NCBI RefSeq assembly: GCF_000183425.1
Contig: NC_014759.1
Location: forward strand, 1,798,001-1,862,000
Source: Marivirga tractuosa DSM 4126
Lineage (GTDB): Bacteria; Bacteroidota; Bacteroidia; Cytophagales; Cyclobacteriaceae
Direction: 5' to 3'
Length of the DNA: 64,000 nt
This document shows, one piece after another, positions 17,747-26,463 of this stretch (the first letter of the stretch is position 1; each line of letters starts with the position of its first letter). Position numbers and translations under genes: made by a program. The notes below the pieces were generated by a model. That model did not search any database and was not told the DNA's origin. It saw only the letters and a list, made by a program, of their open reading frames with translations.

Positions 17747-18595
17747 CTAGAATTTCACACACCAACTTATACAGTTCATTAATCCGCCATCTTTTCCAAC
17801 TGCATCAATATTTATAGGGATTATTTTCCTGTCTGGAAAACTATTATGCATAATCTCCAAAGCTGCATTATTCCTTTCCTTAGGATGGTTGAAAATGGGA
17901 AATAAAATAACGTCTGCTATTTCCAGAAAATTTACATAAGTACCGATAGCCGAATAATGGTTCTCGCTATCATCAATAAAAAACGGCAAATCGATATAAT
18001 TGAACTGATGCTTCGAAAGCATTTTTTCCATATTCTCCCTAATAGGTTTCAACTCATCACTCAATTTGTTGCCGATGAGTGTGTTTTCATTAACAAAACG
18101 TAACATCCCGTCAGCATGACCAATCATATCATGTTTTTCCTGGTGAGCTTTTACGATGATTACTTCTGTCTGTAAATCTTCCGCAATCCTTTCATAAAGC
18201 AAATTGGGGTCTTCATGATAGATATGGTTTTCAGAAACAACACGATCGGTAATGATTACCTTGTCTTTCCATTTCACTACATTCCCCCCGTCCAAATTGA
18301 TATTGTGTTTAGAAAAATCAGCTCGCAATCTGTTCGCTTTTAAAACTTTCGAAGGTTCAGTCCATTTTGCTCTTACTTCATAACTTGGTTGATAGCGAAA
18401 TTTCACCAACCTTTTATCAGCGGTTTGAATTGGCATATAGTCTCGAGCCCATTCATCTTTCGTTCCTTTTAATAATTTAAGATTGATGTAATCGAATGGA
18501 GAAAGTGCCTCAGAAATTTTTGAGAATTCTTCTGGGAAGTTTTCTTTAAGCTTTTCGGAAAAGTAGACGGTATTACATTCGGAATCTATAATCAT
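17747..18595 (-). CDS. Agmatine deiminase / peptidylarginine deiminase-like protein, short form
   Basis: A 282 residue member of the guanidino-group modifying fold. Family motifs are WARDYMP (49-55), NLDGGN (100-105), GHADG (159-163) and the likely catalytic cysteine C275 in GGLMNCISW. Agmatine deiminases are about 340-370 residues and begin with a segment containing a WLAWP motif, which is absent here. This may thus be a distinct subgroup hydrolysing another guanidino compound. No polyamine genes adjoin it. Active-site assignment rests on motif similarity. Confidence 0.75.
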   Translation of the reverse strand: MIIDSECNTVYFSEKLKENFPEEFSKISEALSPFDYINLKLLKGTKDEWARDYMPIQTADKRLVKFRYQPSYEVRAKWTEPSKVLKANRLRADFSKHNINLDGGNVVKWKDKVIITDRVVSENHIYHEDPNLLYERIAEDLQTEVIIVKAHQEKHDMIGHADGMLRFVNENTLIGNKLSDELKPIRENMEKMLSKHQFNYIDLPFFIDDSENHYSAIGTYVNFLEIADVILFPIFNHPKERNNAALEIMHNSFPDRKIIPINIDAVGKDGGLMNCISWCVKF

Positions 18596-18733
18596 TAAAC
18601 TAAATAAGTCAATGCATTATTAAAAAGCTAATCTGGATTCTATATCCAATAAAACTCTCAATTAAAGATCGGAATGGTTTGAATATCTGAACTAGAATAA
18701 TTTACTTGAAAACCTAATAGCAAAAAACAAACT

Positions 18734-19564
18734 ATGCACAACCAAAACAGAGGCGAAGAAGAAAGTCAAAGAAAGCTGCAACAGGAAAACGAACTTAAAA
18801 AATTAAAACTTAGAGCTGAATTTGGGGCGAAATTCATGGAAGATCATCAAGAAGAATCAGAGCTTCCAGCGGAAATAGAATCTCAATTTTTAGATTATGT
18901 ACAAAAGTTTGAAGAAGCTGCGGCAAAAAAAGAAGTTAAAAAAGTAAAGGAAGTACTGGGGAATCCTAGCTTTAAAAAACTAGAGGAGTTAAGTGAGACT
19001 CAACTAGAACAGGAATTGGATAAAATCCTAGAGTTTATGAATCTGCACAATCTCCAATTGGATGCGATTTATGAAGTAGCGGATAATGAAATTTACCGAT
19101 TCATTACCGAAGAATTAATGGAAGAAGAAATTAATATCATTGAGGTACCAGGAATGAATACCTGTTTCATTTATGAAGAATTTCATCCTAATCATGCAGA
19201 AGACCTTAATAGAGAAAGCGAAGATTTCCTTAAAATGCTATTAAAACAAGATTTTGAATTCATAAATTTTCATTGTGCAGATCGCTTAATTTACAATGAA
19301 AAGGAAATCCCTTTGGATCAATTCATAGAAAAAGCAACAGAGCTTTTAGAATCTCATCAGGAAATTATTCTACCAGAAGTAGATGTCCAAAAGGTTGAAA
19401 TTAATGAAGATAAAGCTAAAGTTAGCTGCTCAATTCAATTTGAAAGTATTTCAGAAAAAACAGACACCCAACAACAGAAAATAGAAGCTGAAATTTTCCA
19501 TTATCTTGAATATGGATTTTGGAATCTAAACCAAGTTAAAATTCCTGAGTTGGGCTTTATATAA
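18734..19564 (+). CDS. Acidic cytosolic protein of unknown function
   Basis: I do not recognise this 276 residue protein. The N-terminal 35 residues are a charged helix rich in E, K and Q. A helical part runs to about 110, and the rest mixes short strands and acidic helices with an EVPGMNTCFIYEEFHPNH segment near 142-160. No signal peptide, membrane helix or catalytic motif is seen. The middle and C-terminal pattern suggests two small alpha-beta domains. It stands alone, divergent from the deiminase-like gene. Confidence 0.65.
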   Translation: MHNQNRGEEESQRKLQQENELKKLKLRAEFGAKFMEDHQEESELPAEIESQFLDYVQKFEEAAAKKEVKKVKEVLGNPSFKKLEELSETQLEQELDKILEFMNLHNLQLDAIYEVADNEIYRFITEELMEEEINIIEVPGMNTCFIYEEFHPNHAEDLNRESEDFLKMLLKQDFEFINFHCADRLIYNEKEIPLDQFIEKATELLESHQEIILPEVDVQKVEINEDKAKVSCSIQFESISEKTDTQQQKIEAEIFHYLEYGFWNLNQVKIPELGFI

Positions 19565-19610
19565 ACTGCTATACTTTAATAACAAAAACAAAAGGTAGCC
19601 AAAGGCTATT

Positions 19611-19670
19611 ATTTCTTTAACCACTAAGTGACACAGAGGTTTACACTAAGTTTCTCTAAGAAATTCCCAA
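19611..19670. repeat. Short-period repeat of the AACCACTAAG / CACAGAG kind
   Basis: AACCACTAAG, TGACACAGAG, a TTACACTAAG unit and TTTCTCTAAG follow one another with roughly ten nt period. A six bp hairpin (AATTCC, loop CAA) comes right after. The units resemble those at 2370-2860. The rest of the gap to 19859 shows no gene. Confidence 0.5.
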
Positions 19671-19859
19671 GGAATTCAAAGTGACAGCTAAAGCTGATGA
19701 TTAACTCTGAAGTAGATAAATCTGAGGGTCTGTAAGCATCCTTCCATACATTTATGCGGACTTGTCTTCTCAGGCAGACACAAATGTGAGCAAAAAAAGG
19801 ATGGAAAATACACTAACTTAATGACATTGATTGATCACAAACCTCTGATTCAATGCATA

Positions 19860-21584
19860 TCATACTTCTATTTCCCACGCCATTAGCCCTTTAATACTTT
19901 CAACGTCCCTAACTTGTACGCTCTCTTTCTTTTCTAAACTCATTTTTAAAAATTCAGCCGTAGGTTTCATCCAAGCCTCATTTGTATCCTCCCAATTATC
20001 CAAAATCAGGCTTAATTGAAATAAAGTAGTCAGCTTTTCAAAGAAATATTTGGCATGAAGCTCCAATTCATCCTGCTCCATTTTAAATAAGCTTTTTAAC
20101 TTACTTTCAAGTTCTTTTAAATGCTCCAAAATGGTATCATCATATTGGGATATTTTACCCAATGATTTTTTTATTTCTTCCATCATGACTTTCAATCCAT
20201 CAGATTTAAAACTTGCCCTAAGCATGTCCAAGGTCATAATATTCCCTGCTCCTTCCCAAATGGGCAACACCATTACATCCCGCATGATTTTTGGAATTAC
20301 TCCATCTTCAATATAACCAATTCCGCCCATCAACTCCATGCTTTCTCGGGTGATGTAAACCGCTTTTTCCGCAGACCATTTTTTCACCATTGGCGTTAAC
20401 AACCTACCCAAATGCTTTTCATTCTCTGTCTGCCTACTGGCTGATTCATTTCCATTATCGGCTTTATCCAAAGCTTCTATTGCTCTCCAAGTCAAATAAA
20501 AATTGGCAACATTTAAACTCCCCAGTTCAAATAGTTTTTCTTTAATAAGGGGATGTTCAATTGCAGTTTTACCAAAACTCTTTCTGAAAAGATTAAAGTT
20601 ATAAGCTTCTACTAAAGCACGTCTGGCTCCAGATAATGCTGCTATGGAATTATAAAGACGTGAAAGATTAATCATATCTGTCATGATTTTAAAACCGTTG
20701 AATTCATCTCCAACCAACATCCCAACAGTTCCATCTAAAATACATTCTGCACTTGCCATGGAGCGCACTCCCAATTTATCTTTCAATCGAACAATTGGTA
20801 ATTTATTTTTACTACCATCGGGTAGAGTTTTTTCTATTAAGAAAATAGATAGGCCACGAGTTCCTTCTTTACTTTCATCAGTGCGAGCCAATGCAAAAAT
20901 GAGCTCTGCATTCACATTGCTGCAAAACCATTTTTCACCACTCAAAAGGTAACTGCCATCTTTTTGTTTTTCGGCTTTCACTAAATTTCTACCTACATCA
21001 GAGCCCCCTGATTTTTCTGTTAAAAACATGGCCCCAGTAAAGAAATCTCGTAATTCTGTAGTATAAATATGTGGAAGCAATCTCTTTTTATCTTCTTCAG
21101 TACAATGGAGATCGATCAGTCGAGCTACTCCGTCCGTCATGCATAATGGACAATATTGCCCTAACTCACTCATAGCATAAAGATAGCCTGGTGCAAACCC
21201 TAAACTGTGCCGTTCGTGTTTAAACGCTTCCTTTAAATTCGGCTCCCATTTTACTTTGAACATTTCAGAGTCAATGGCGATTTGCATCAATTCCTGATAA
21301 GAAGGGTGAAATTTCACTTCATCTATATCCTCGCCAAAGAAATTTCTTTTGACTAACTGAGGCCCATTTTTATCAGCATCCAAGGAAAGCGTATCCATCC
21401 GCGTGGCTGCGGCTTCACCCGTTTTATTGAGTTTAGGTGTCAGGTAATCTAACCCCTTCTTGCTGACTTTCCTTTTCAGATAATCTTGAAGGATTAAATC
21501 ACTTTTAAAAAAATTTTGGCTGGAGCGATATTCTTTTTCAACAACCTGATTTTGGACTGATTGATTCTTTTTTATGTTTCTCAC
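19860..21584 (-). CDS. Acyl-CoA dehydrogenase family protein, AidB-like
   Basis: FAD-dependent acyl-CoA dehydrogenase fold, 574 residues, longer than the usual 380 because of an extended N-terminus and a C-terminal helical domain, as in AidB. Visible motifs are FLTEKSGGSDVGRN (substrate/flavin loop), WFCSNVNAELI and ELMGGIGYIEDGVIPKIMRD. AidB belongs to the alkylation response in E. coli; here it could equally be a fatty-acyl or branched-chain enzyme. The start is GTG at 21584 (MRNIKKNQS), since the next ATG is 60 codons in and would remove conserved sequence. Confidence 0.85.
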   Translation of the reverse strand: MRNIKKNQSVQNQVVEKEYRSSQNFFKSDLILQDYLKRKVSKKGLDYLTPKLNKTGEAAATRMDTLSLDADKNGPQLVKRNFFGEDIDEVKFHPSYQELMQIAIDSEMFKVKWEPNLKEAFKHERHSLGFAPGYLYAMSELGQYCPLCMTDGVARLIDLHCTEEDKKRLLPHIYTTELRDFFTGAMFLTEKSGGSDVGRNLVKAEKQKDGSYLLSGEKWFCSNVNAELIFALARTDESKEGTRGLSIFLIEKTLPDGSKNKLPIVRLKDKLGVRSMASAECILDGTVGMLVGDEFNGFKIMTDMINLSRLYNSIAALSGARRALVEAYNFNLFRKSFGKTAIEHPLIKEKLFELGSLNVANFYLTWRAIEALDKADNGNESASRQTENEKHLGRLLTPMVKKWSAEKAVYITRESMELMGGIGYIEDGVIPKIMRDVMVLPIWEGAGNIMTLDMLRASFKSDGLKVMMEEIKKSLGKISQYDDTILEHLKELESKLKSLFKMEQDELELHAKYFFEKLTTLFQLSLILDNWEDTNEAWMKPTAEFLKMSLEKKESVQVRDVESIKGLMAWEIEV

Positions 21585-21711
21585 GGCAATTTTGATTTTC
21601 AGGATAAAAGTTAAATCAAATATTTGAGAAACAATAGGCTTTTATGCCTAAAAAATTACCGGTAAGAAGGAACACGTAACTTGTAGACTAGGTAATAGTG
21701 TAGCGCTGGAT

Positions 21712-21981
21712 TTAGGATTTATTTTTGGGATCATGTTTCAATTCACCCTCATTTCTCCATCCGTAAGGATTCGCATCAGCAGTAGTGATTTCAGAGTCAA
21801 TTTTATTATGGGAAGGGTCTTGCGTGTACACCATGGCACCAGTGGTCCATTTCAATAACTTGACTTCATCAATGAATTTGTTATCACTACCACCAAATAA
21901 TTGCTTTATCAAGTCAGTTTTATCTTCAGCACTACAATTCACTGTCGTTCCATCTTTATAAAAAACTTCATATTCTCTCAT
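21712..21981 (-). CDS. Small protein of unknown function
   Basis: An 89 residue soluble protein that I do not recognise. The N-terminal half looks like a small beta-alpha fold (MREYEVFYKDGTTVNCSAEDK, then LIKQLFGG). The C-terminal half is polar and probably disordered (DPSHNKIDSEITTADANPYGW). A single cysteine lies at position 16. It is upstream of the acyl-CoA dehydrogenase on the same strand with a 127 nt gap. The ATG and codon use look like those of real genes in the window. Confidence 0.6.
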   Translation of the reverse strand: MREYEVFYKDGTTVNCSAEDKTDLIKQLFGGSDNKFIDEVKLLKWTTGAMVYTQDPSHNKIDSEITTADANPYGWRNEGELKHDPKNKS

Positions 21982-22097
21982 AGCTTTTATTTTAAATAAC
22001 AGTTTATAGATAAGATTGTTAAGTAAGTACTTTTTGGAATAGGACTAAAGTGATCAATTCTTATCATTTAGACTCCAACTCATAATTTCAAAAGCCG

Positions 22098-22105
22098 TAT
22101 CTTTG
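22098..22105 (+). promoter_or_regulatory. Candidate -7 box of the MATE gene (TATCTTTG)
   Basis: An exact match to TAnnTTTG ending three nt before the ATG at 22109. No -33 TTG was found at the usual distance. If active, the mRNA would start at or beside the initiation codon. Confidence 0.35.
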
Positions 22106-22108
22106 AAG

Positions 22109-23479
22109 ATGGCAAAACCCAAGAAATATACAGAAGGGAAAATATTAAATTCCTTGGTAAGTCTGGCTTTCCCTATCATTATGGCTAATGTGTTGCAAAC
22201 TGCCTATCAATTAATCGACACATTCTGGTTGGGTAGATTAGGAGCCAACGCAGTAGCAGCAGTGAGTTTAAGTTTCCCCATTCTCTTTTTGGTTTTGTCT
22301 TTAGGCGGTGGATTGACCTTAGCTGGAACAGTAATGGTTTCTCAACATAAGGGAGCCGAAAATCAGGGAAAAGTAAACTACGCTTCCTCTCAAACAGTTT
22401 TTGTCATTTTTTTTATTTCCATTTTATTAGCGGCAGTTGGCTATTTTTCCGCTGAACCTCTCATGAAAATAGTAGGTGCGGGTCCTGAAATTTTAAAAGA
22501 CTCTATCAGTTATTTCCAAGTCTCTTCTTTCGGATTTGTATTCCTATTTATGTTTTTTGTTTTCCAATCATTGATGCGAGGAATTGGAAATGTGTATCTC
22601 CCCATGTTCATAATCTTAGGAACTGTATTTTTAAATCTGGTTTTAGATCCGCTCTTTATTTTTGGTTGGGGGCCAATTGAAGGAAATGGTGTAGCTGGAG
22701 CAGCCATTGCCAGTGTTTTTACTCAAGGCATTTCAGCGGTTATCGGAATGGCAATTCTTTTTAATGGAAAACGTGGAATAAAAATCAAGTTCACTCATAT
22801 GAAATGGGATTTTCTCTGGGTGAAGAAATTATTCGAATTAGGTATTCCTTCCAGCTTAGACCAATCAAGCAGAGCTGCAGGCATGACTTTTATGATTATG
22901 CTAGTGACTAGTTTCGGAAGTGAGGTAGTGGCAGCCTACGGAGTTGGGGCAAGAATTTTAAGTTTGGTAGTAGTACCAGCTTTAGGTTTTGCCATTGCTA
23001 CCACCAGCTTGGTCGGACAAAACATTGGGGCTAATAAAATTAAAAGAGCCGAAAAAATAGGTGATTTGAGTAATAAAATAGGTTTTTTCGGACTGACTGG
23101 AATTGGTGTATTATTATTTATTTTTGCTGAACCCATCACAGCTTTTTTCATTCCCAATGATCCAACAGTAATTAAAAATGGTGCTTTATTCATTAAAATA
23201 ATGGCCCCAAGTTTTGGTTTGCTGGGTGTACAGCAAATTTTGAATGGTGTTTTTAATGGAGCAGGATTTACCCAAGCTTCCATGCTAATATCAATTTTCA
23301 GCTTGTGGATTGTCCGTTTCCCAACAGCCTTCATGTTATCCAATAAAACATCTTTAGGATTTGAAGGGATTTGGTGGGCATTTCCCATTTCTAACTTTTT
23401 GGCAGCGATTTTAGCATTTGCCTATTATAAAATGGGTTACTGGAAATTGAGAGTGATCAAGAAAAGACACGAAATTTAA
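22109..23479 (+). CDS. MATE family multidrug / metabolite efflux transporter
   Basis: A 456 residue inner-membrane antiporter with about twelve helices, in two halves of six. NorM/DinF-type transporters export cationic drugs or metabolites by sodium or proton antiport. Characteristic stretches are LAFPIIMANVLQTAYQLIDTFW-like helix 1, WLGRLGANAVAAVS, and FGSEVVAAYGVGARI in the second half. I start at ATG 22109 (MAKPKKYTEG) rather than the in-frame TTG six nt earlier. A heptamer/octamer repeat separates it from hisS. The substrate cannot be predicted. Confidence 0.9.
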   Translation: MAKPKKYTEGKILNSLVSLAFPIIMANVLQTAYQLIDTFWLGRLGANAVAAVSLSFPILFLVLSLGGGLTLAGTVMVSQHKGAENQGKVNYASSQTVFVIFFISILLAAVGYFSAEPLMKIVGAGPEILKDSISYFQVSSFGFVFLFMFFVFQSLMRGIGNVYLPMFIILGTVFLNLVLDPLFIFGWGPIEGNGVAGAAIASVFTQGISAVIGMAILFNGKRGIKIKFTHMKWDFLWVKKLFELGIPSSLDQSSRAAGMTFMIMLVTSFGSEVVAAYGVGARILSLVVVPALGFAIATTSLVGQNIGANKIKRAEKIGDLSNKIGFFGLTGIGVLLFIFAEPITAFFIPNDPTVIKNGALFIKIMAPSFGLLGVQQILNGVFNGAGFTQASMLISIFSLWIVRFPTAFMLSNKTSLGFEGIWWAFPISNFLAAILAFAYYKMGYWKLRVIKKRHEI

Positions 23480-23480
23480 T

Positions 23481-23555
23481 TCACCCGTCATCCATCACTC
23501 TACACCCAACTTTCAACTTGTAAACCTAAACCCGTCAACTTGCCAACCTATCCAC
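23481..23555. repeat. Degenerate 7-8 nt repeat array upstream of hisS
   Basis: Starting at 23481 the sequence runs in 7 nt steps (TCACCCG, TCATCCA, TCACTCT, ACACCCA). It then changes to about 8 nt steps around AAC (CAACTT, GTCAACTT, GCCAACCT), with one slip. Its reverse complement resembles the GTTGGCAA units of the array at 14123-14194. Confidence 0.6.
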
Positions 23556-23572
23556 AAAAATTTGTAGATTTG
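23540..23572 (+). promoter_or_regulatory. Candidate promoter of hisS (TTG ... TAGATTTG)
   Basis: TAGATTTG at 23565-23572 matches TAnnTTTG exactly and is preceded by a TTG at 23540-23542, 22 nt away. The hisS ATG follows 19 nt after the box. This is the best promoter match I found in the window. Confidence 0.5.
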
Positions 23573-23591
23573 CGCCAAAATAAACGTTAAA

Positions 23592-24980
23592 ATGAGTAAA
23601 AATAAACCTTCTATCCCTAAAGGAACCCGTGATTTTGGACCAGCTGAAATGGCTAAAAGACATTTTATTCTGGATACTATCAAAAAAGTATACCAAAAAT
23701 ACGGCTATGCGCCTATAGAAACCCCTGCAATGGAAAATTTAAGCGTATTGCAAGGAAAATATGGAGATGAGGGAGATCAATTGCTTTTTAAGATATTGAA
23801 TTCAGGGGATTTTCTTTCCAAAACTGACGAAAGTGATCGCAGTGATTCGAAAGCCCTTCAACCAAAAATTTCCGAAAAAGGTCTCAGATACGACTTAACT
23901 GTTCCTTTCGCTCGCTTTGTAGTGATGCATCAGCATAATTTAACCTTCCCATTTAAGCGCTATCAAATCCAGCCAGTATGGAGAGCTGATCGACCACAAA
24001 AAGGACGATATAGAGAGTTCTATCAATGTGATGCGGATGCTATTGGCACTAATTCTATGCTTTGTGAGGCGGAAATTGTTTTGATGATTCAGGAAGTTTT
24101 CAAAAGCTTGCAGACCAAAAAAGCCAACAGCTTGGATTATGCCATCAAAATCAATAACCGGAAAATATTGTCGGGAATAGTGGAAGTAATGGGCGCTGAA
24201 GGCAAAGAAACTGATTTTGCTGTAGCCATCGATAAATTGGATAAAATTGGCGAAGATAAAGTTAAGGAAGAATTACTGGAAAGAGGATTTAATCAATCTT
24301 CTATTGATACCTTATCCCCTTTATTTACTTTAAGTGGAGATAATACAGAGCAACTTAATTTCCTAAAGGATTTCTTAAAAAACTCTGAAAAAGGACAAAA
24401 AGGATTGGAAGAACTTAATGAGGTATTCGATATTTTAGATTCTTTTGGAGCTAAAGTTCCTCAGCTTGAATTGGATGTTACTTTAGCACGCGGACTTTCT
24501 TATTACACTGGAGCCATATTTGAAGTGAAACCCAAAAATGTGGAAATGGGTAGTATTTGTGGTGGTGGCAGATATGATGGCTTAACTGATACTTTTGGTT
24601 TACCAGATGTTTCTGGTGTAGGTATTTCATTTGGAGTTGATCGCATTTACGATGTTCTAGAAGAGCTCGATCTCTACCCCGAAAACGCAGAAAGCAGCAC
24701 CGAAGTATTGATGGTGAGTTTTGACGAAGAAAGTTGGAAATACAGTTTAAAAGTATTGCATAGATTAAGAACAGCCAACGTAAAAGCTGAACTTTACCCT
24801 GAGCCTGTTAAGTTGAAAAAGCAAATGAAGTATGCTAACGATAAGCAAATTCCATTTGTGATTTTGGTAGGTTCTGAAGAAATGAAAACAGGCGATTTAA
24901 CTTTCAAAAACATGAAAGAAGGAACGCAAGAAAGCTTAAATGCAGAAAGCATTTTAAAACGATTTTTAGGATATGAGTAA
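23592..24980 (+). CDS. hisS: Histidyl-tRNA synthetase
   Basis: Charges tRNA-His with histidine. The 462 residue class II synthetase shows motif 1 near the N-terminus (KGTRDFGP and the YGYAPIETPAMEN segment), motif 2 around YREFYQCD, and the HisRS-specific ARGLSYYTG. A GGGRYDGL stretch, motif 3 (GVGISFGVDRI) and a C-terminal anticodon-binding domain follow. Its 3' end overlaps hutH by 8 nt. It probably heads a run that continues into hutH, the type B T9SS protein, ybaB and a glycosyltransferase. Confidence 0.96.
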   Translation: MSKNKPSIPKGTRDFGPAEMAKRHFILDTIKKVYQKYGYAPIETPAMENLSVLQGKYGDEGDQLLFKILNSGDFLSKTDESDRSDSKALQPKISEKGLRYDLTVPFARFVVMHQHNLTFPFKRYQIQPVWRADRPQKGRYREFYQCDADAIGTNSMLCEAEIVLMIQEVFKSLQTKKANSLDYAIKINNRKILSGIVEVMGAEGKETDFAVAIDKLDKIGEDKVKEELLERGFNQSSIDTLSPLFTLSGDNTEQLNFLKDFLKNSEKGQKGLEELNEVFDILDSFGAKVPQLELDVTLARGLSYYTGAIFEVKPKNVEMGSICGGGRYDGLTDTFGLPDVSGVGISFGVDRIYDVLEELDLYPENAESSTEVLMVSFDEESWKYSLKVLHRLRTANVKAELYPEPVKLKKQMKYANDKQIPFVILVGSEEMKTGDLTFKNMKEGTQESLNAESILKRFLGYE

Positions 24981-26463
24981 TTTTTTTATACTTGGCGAAC
25001 ACGACCTGACTTTAGCGGAAATAAGAACAATTTTAGCGGATAATAAAAAGCTTAAATTGGCAGATAAGGCTGTGGACGCAATTGTAAATTGCCGGAAATT
25101 TTTAGACGAACATATTCAGTCTTCCGAAGCCCCAATTTATGGGATTAACACAGGATTTGGCTCACTTTATAGCCGCAATATATCCAAAGCTGATTTGGAG
25201 CAATTGCAAGCTAATTTGGTGATGTCCCATGCTTGTGGAACTGGTCCTGAGATCGATAAACGCATAGTGAAAATCATGCTATTGCTCAAAATCCAATCTT
25301 TGGCTTACGGGCATAGTGGGGTACAATTGGCTACTGTTGAGCGCTTGTTGGATTTCTATAATGAAGACATTTTACCAATCATTTATGAATCTGGTTCTTT
25401 AGGTGCATCAGGAGATTTAGCTCCACTGGCACATTTATCTTTGCCACTACTCGGAAAAGGAGAAGTCTTTTTTCAGGGCGAGAAAATAACTGGAGAAAAT
25501 TTATTAGCTAAAAAGAAATGGGAACCTATTCACTTAAAGGCTAAAGAAGGTTTGGCTCTTTTAAATGGAACCCAATTCATGAATGCATTTGGTGTTCATG
25601 CGGTTTTGGCAGGTGAAGATATTTTAAACTGGGCCAATACCATTGGTGCATTATCATTAGATGCTTTTGATGGTCGGCCTGAGCCTTTTGATCATAAAAT
25701 TCATATGATTAGAAATCAGGATGGTCAAAAAATAGTTGCCGAAAAGATTCTGGAGCTGCTTAATGGTAGTGAAATTATTAAGCAAAGTAAAGTACATGTC
25801 CAAGACCCCTACAGCTTTAGATGTATTCCGCAGGTTCATGGTGCTAGCTATGATGCTATAAAATATGTCACCAGTATTGTGAGCAAGGAATTAGCTGGTG
25901 TAACGGATAATCCTAATATTTTTCCTGAAGAAGGTGAAATTATATCAGGTGGAAACTTTCATGGTCAACCTCTGGCACTTTCTCTAGATTTCTTGGCAAT
26001 AGCTTTAGCTGAATTAGGAAGCATTTCTGAAAGAAGAACCTATCAATTAATATCTGGGAGTAGAGGATTACCCGATTTCTTAGTGATGAATCCTGGATTA
26101 AATTCCGGTTTAATGATTCCACAATACAGTGCCGCAAGCTTGGTAAGCCAAAGCAAGCAATTGTGCACACCAGCCTCAGTTGACAGTATAGTGTCCTCTA
26201 ATGGTCAAGAAGACCATGTTAGTATGGGAGCAAATGCAGCTACTAAATTATATAAAGTGGTTGAAAATACTTACCAAATAATAGCAATCGAATTAATAAA
26301 TGGCTCGCAAGCTTTAAAATTTAGACGACCGCTAAAAACAAGTTCACATTTAGAAGAATTAATTCGTAATTTTAGACAACAAGTTCCGTTAATAGAAGAA
26401 GACAGAGTTCTACATGAGGATATTGTCAAAGCGGTTCATTTTATCAAAACCCATAGAGCTTGA
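24973..26463 (+). CDS. hutH: Histidine ammonia-lyase
   Basis: Removes ammonia from histidine to give urocanate, the first step of histidine breakdown. The A145-S146-G147 triad in GSLGASGDLAPLAH forms the MIO cofactor. The S85-H86 pair in NLVMSHACGTG points to histidine rather than tyrosine or phenylalanine as substrate. The 496 residue length is normal. It overlaps hisS (ATGAGTAA junction), an unusual pairing since one enzyme uses histidine for translation and the other destroys it. No hutU, hutI or hutG is in the window. Confidence 0.93.
   Translation: MSNFFILGEHDLTLAEIRTILADNKKLKLADKAVDAIVNCRKFLDEHIQSSEAPIYGINTGFGSLYSRNISKADLEQLQANLVMSHACGTGPEIDKRIVKIMLLLKIQSLAYGHSGVQLATVERLLDFYNEDILPIIYESGSLGASGDLAPLAHLSLPLLGKGEVFFQGEKITGENLLAKKKWEPIHLKAKEGLALLNGTQFMNAFGVHAVLAGEDILNWANTIGALSLDAFDGRPEPFDHKIHMIRNQDGQKIVAEKILELLNGSEIIKQSKVHVQDPYSFRCIPQVHGASYDAIKYVTSIVSKELAGVTDNPNIFPEEGEIISGGNFHGQPLALSLDFLAIALAELGSISERRTYQLISGSRGLPDFLVMNPGLNSGLMIPQYSAASLVSQSKQLCTPASVDSIVSSNGQEDHVSMGANAATKLYKVVENTYQIIAIELINGSQALKFRRPLKTSSHLEELIRNFRQQVPLIEEDRVLHEDIVKAVHFIKTHRA

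Noticed and set aside
22936..23388. 150-codon open frame on the minus strand
   Set aside because: Mirror of the MATE transporter coding sequence; hydrophobic codons on one strand leave the complement open.
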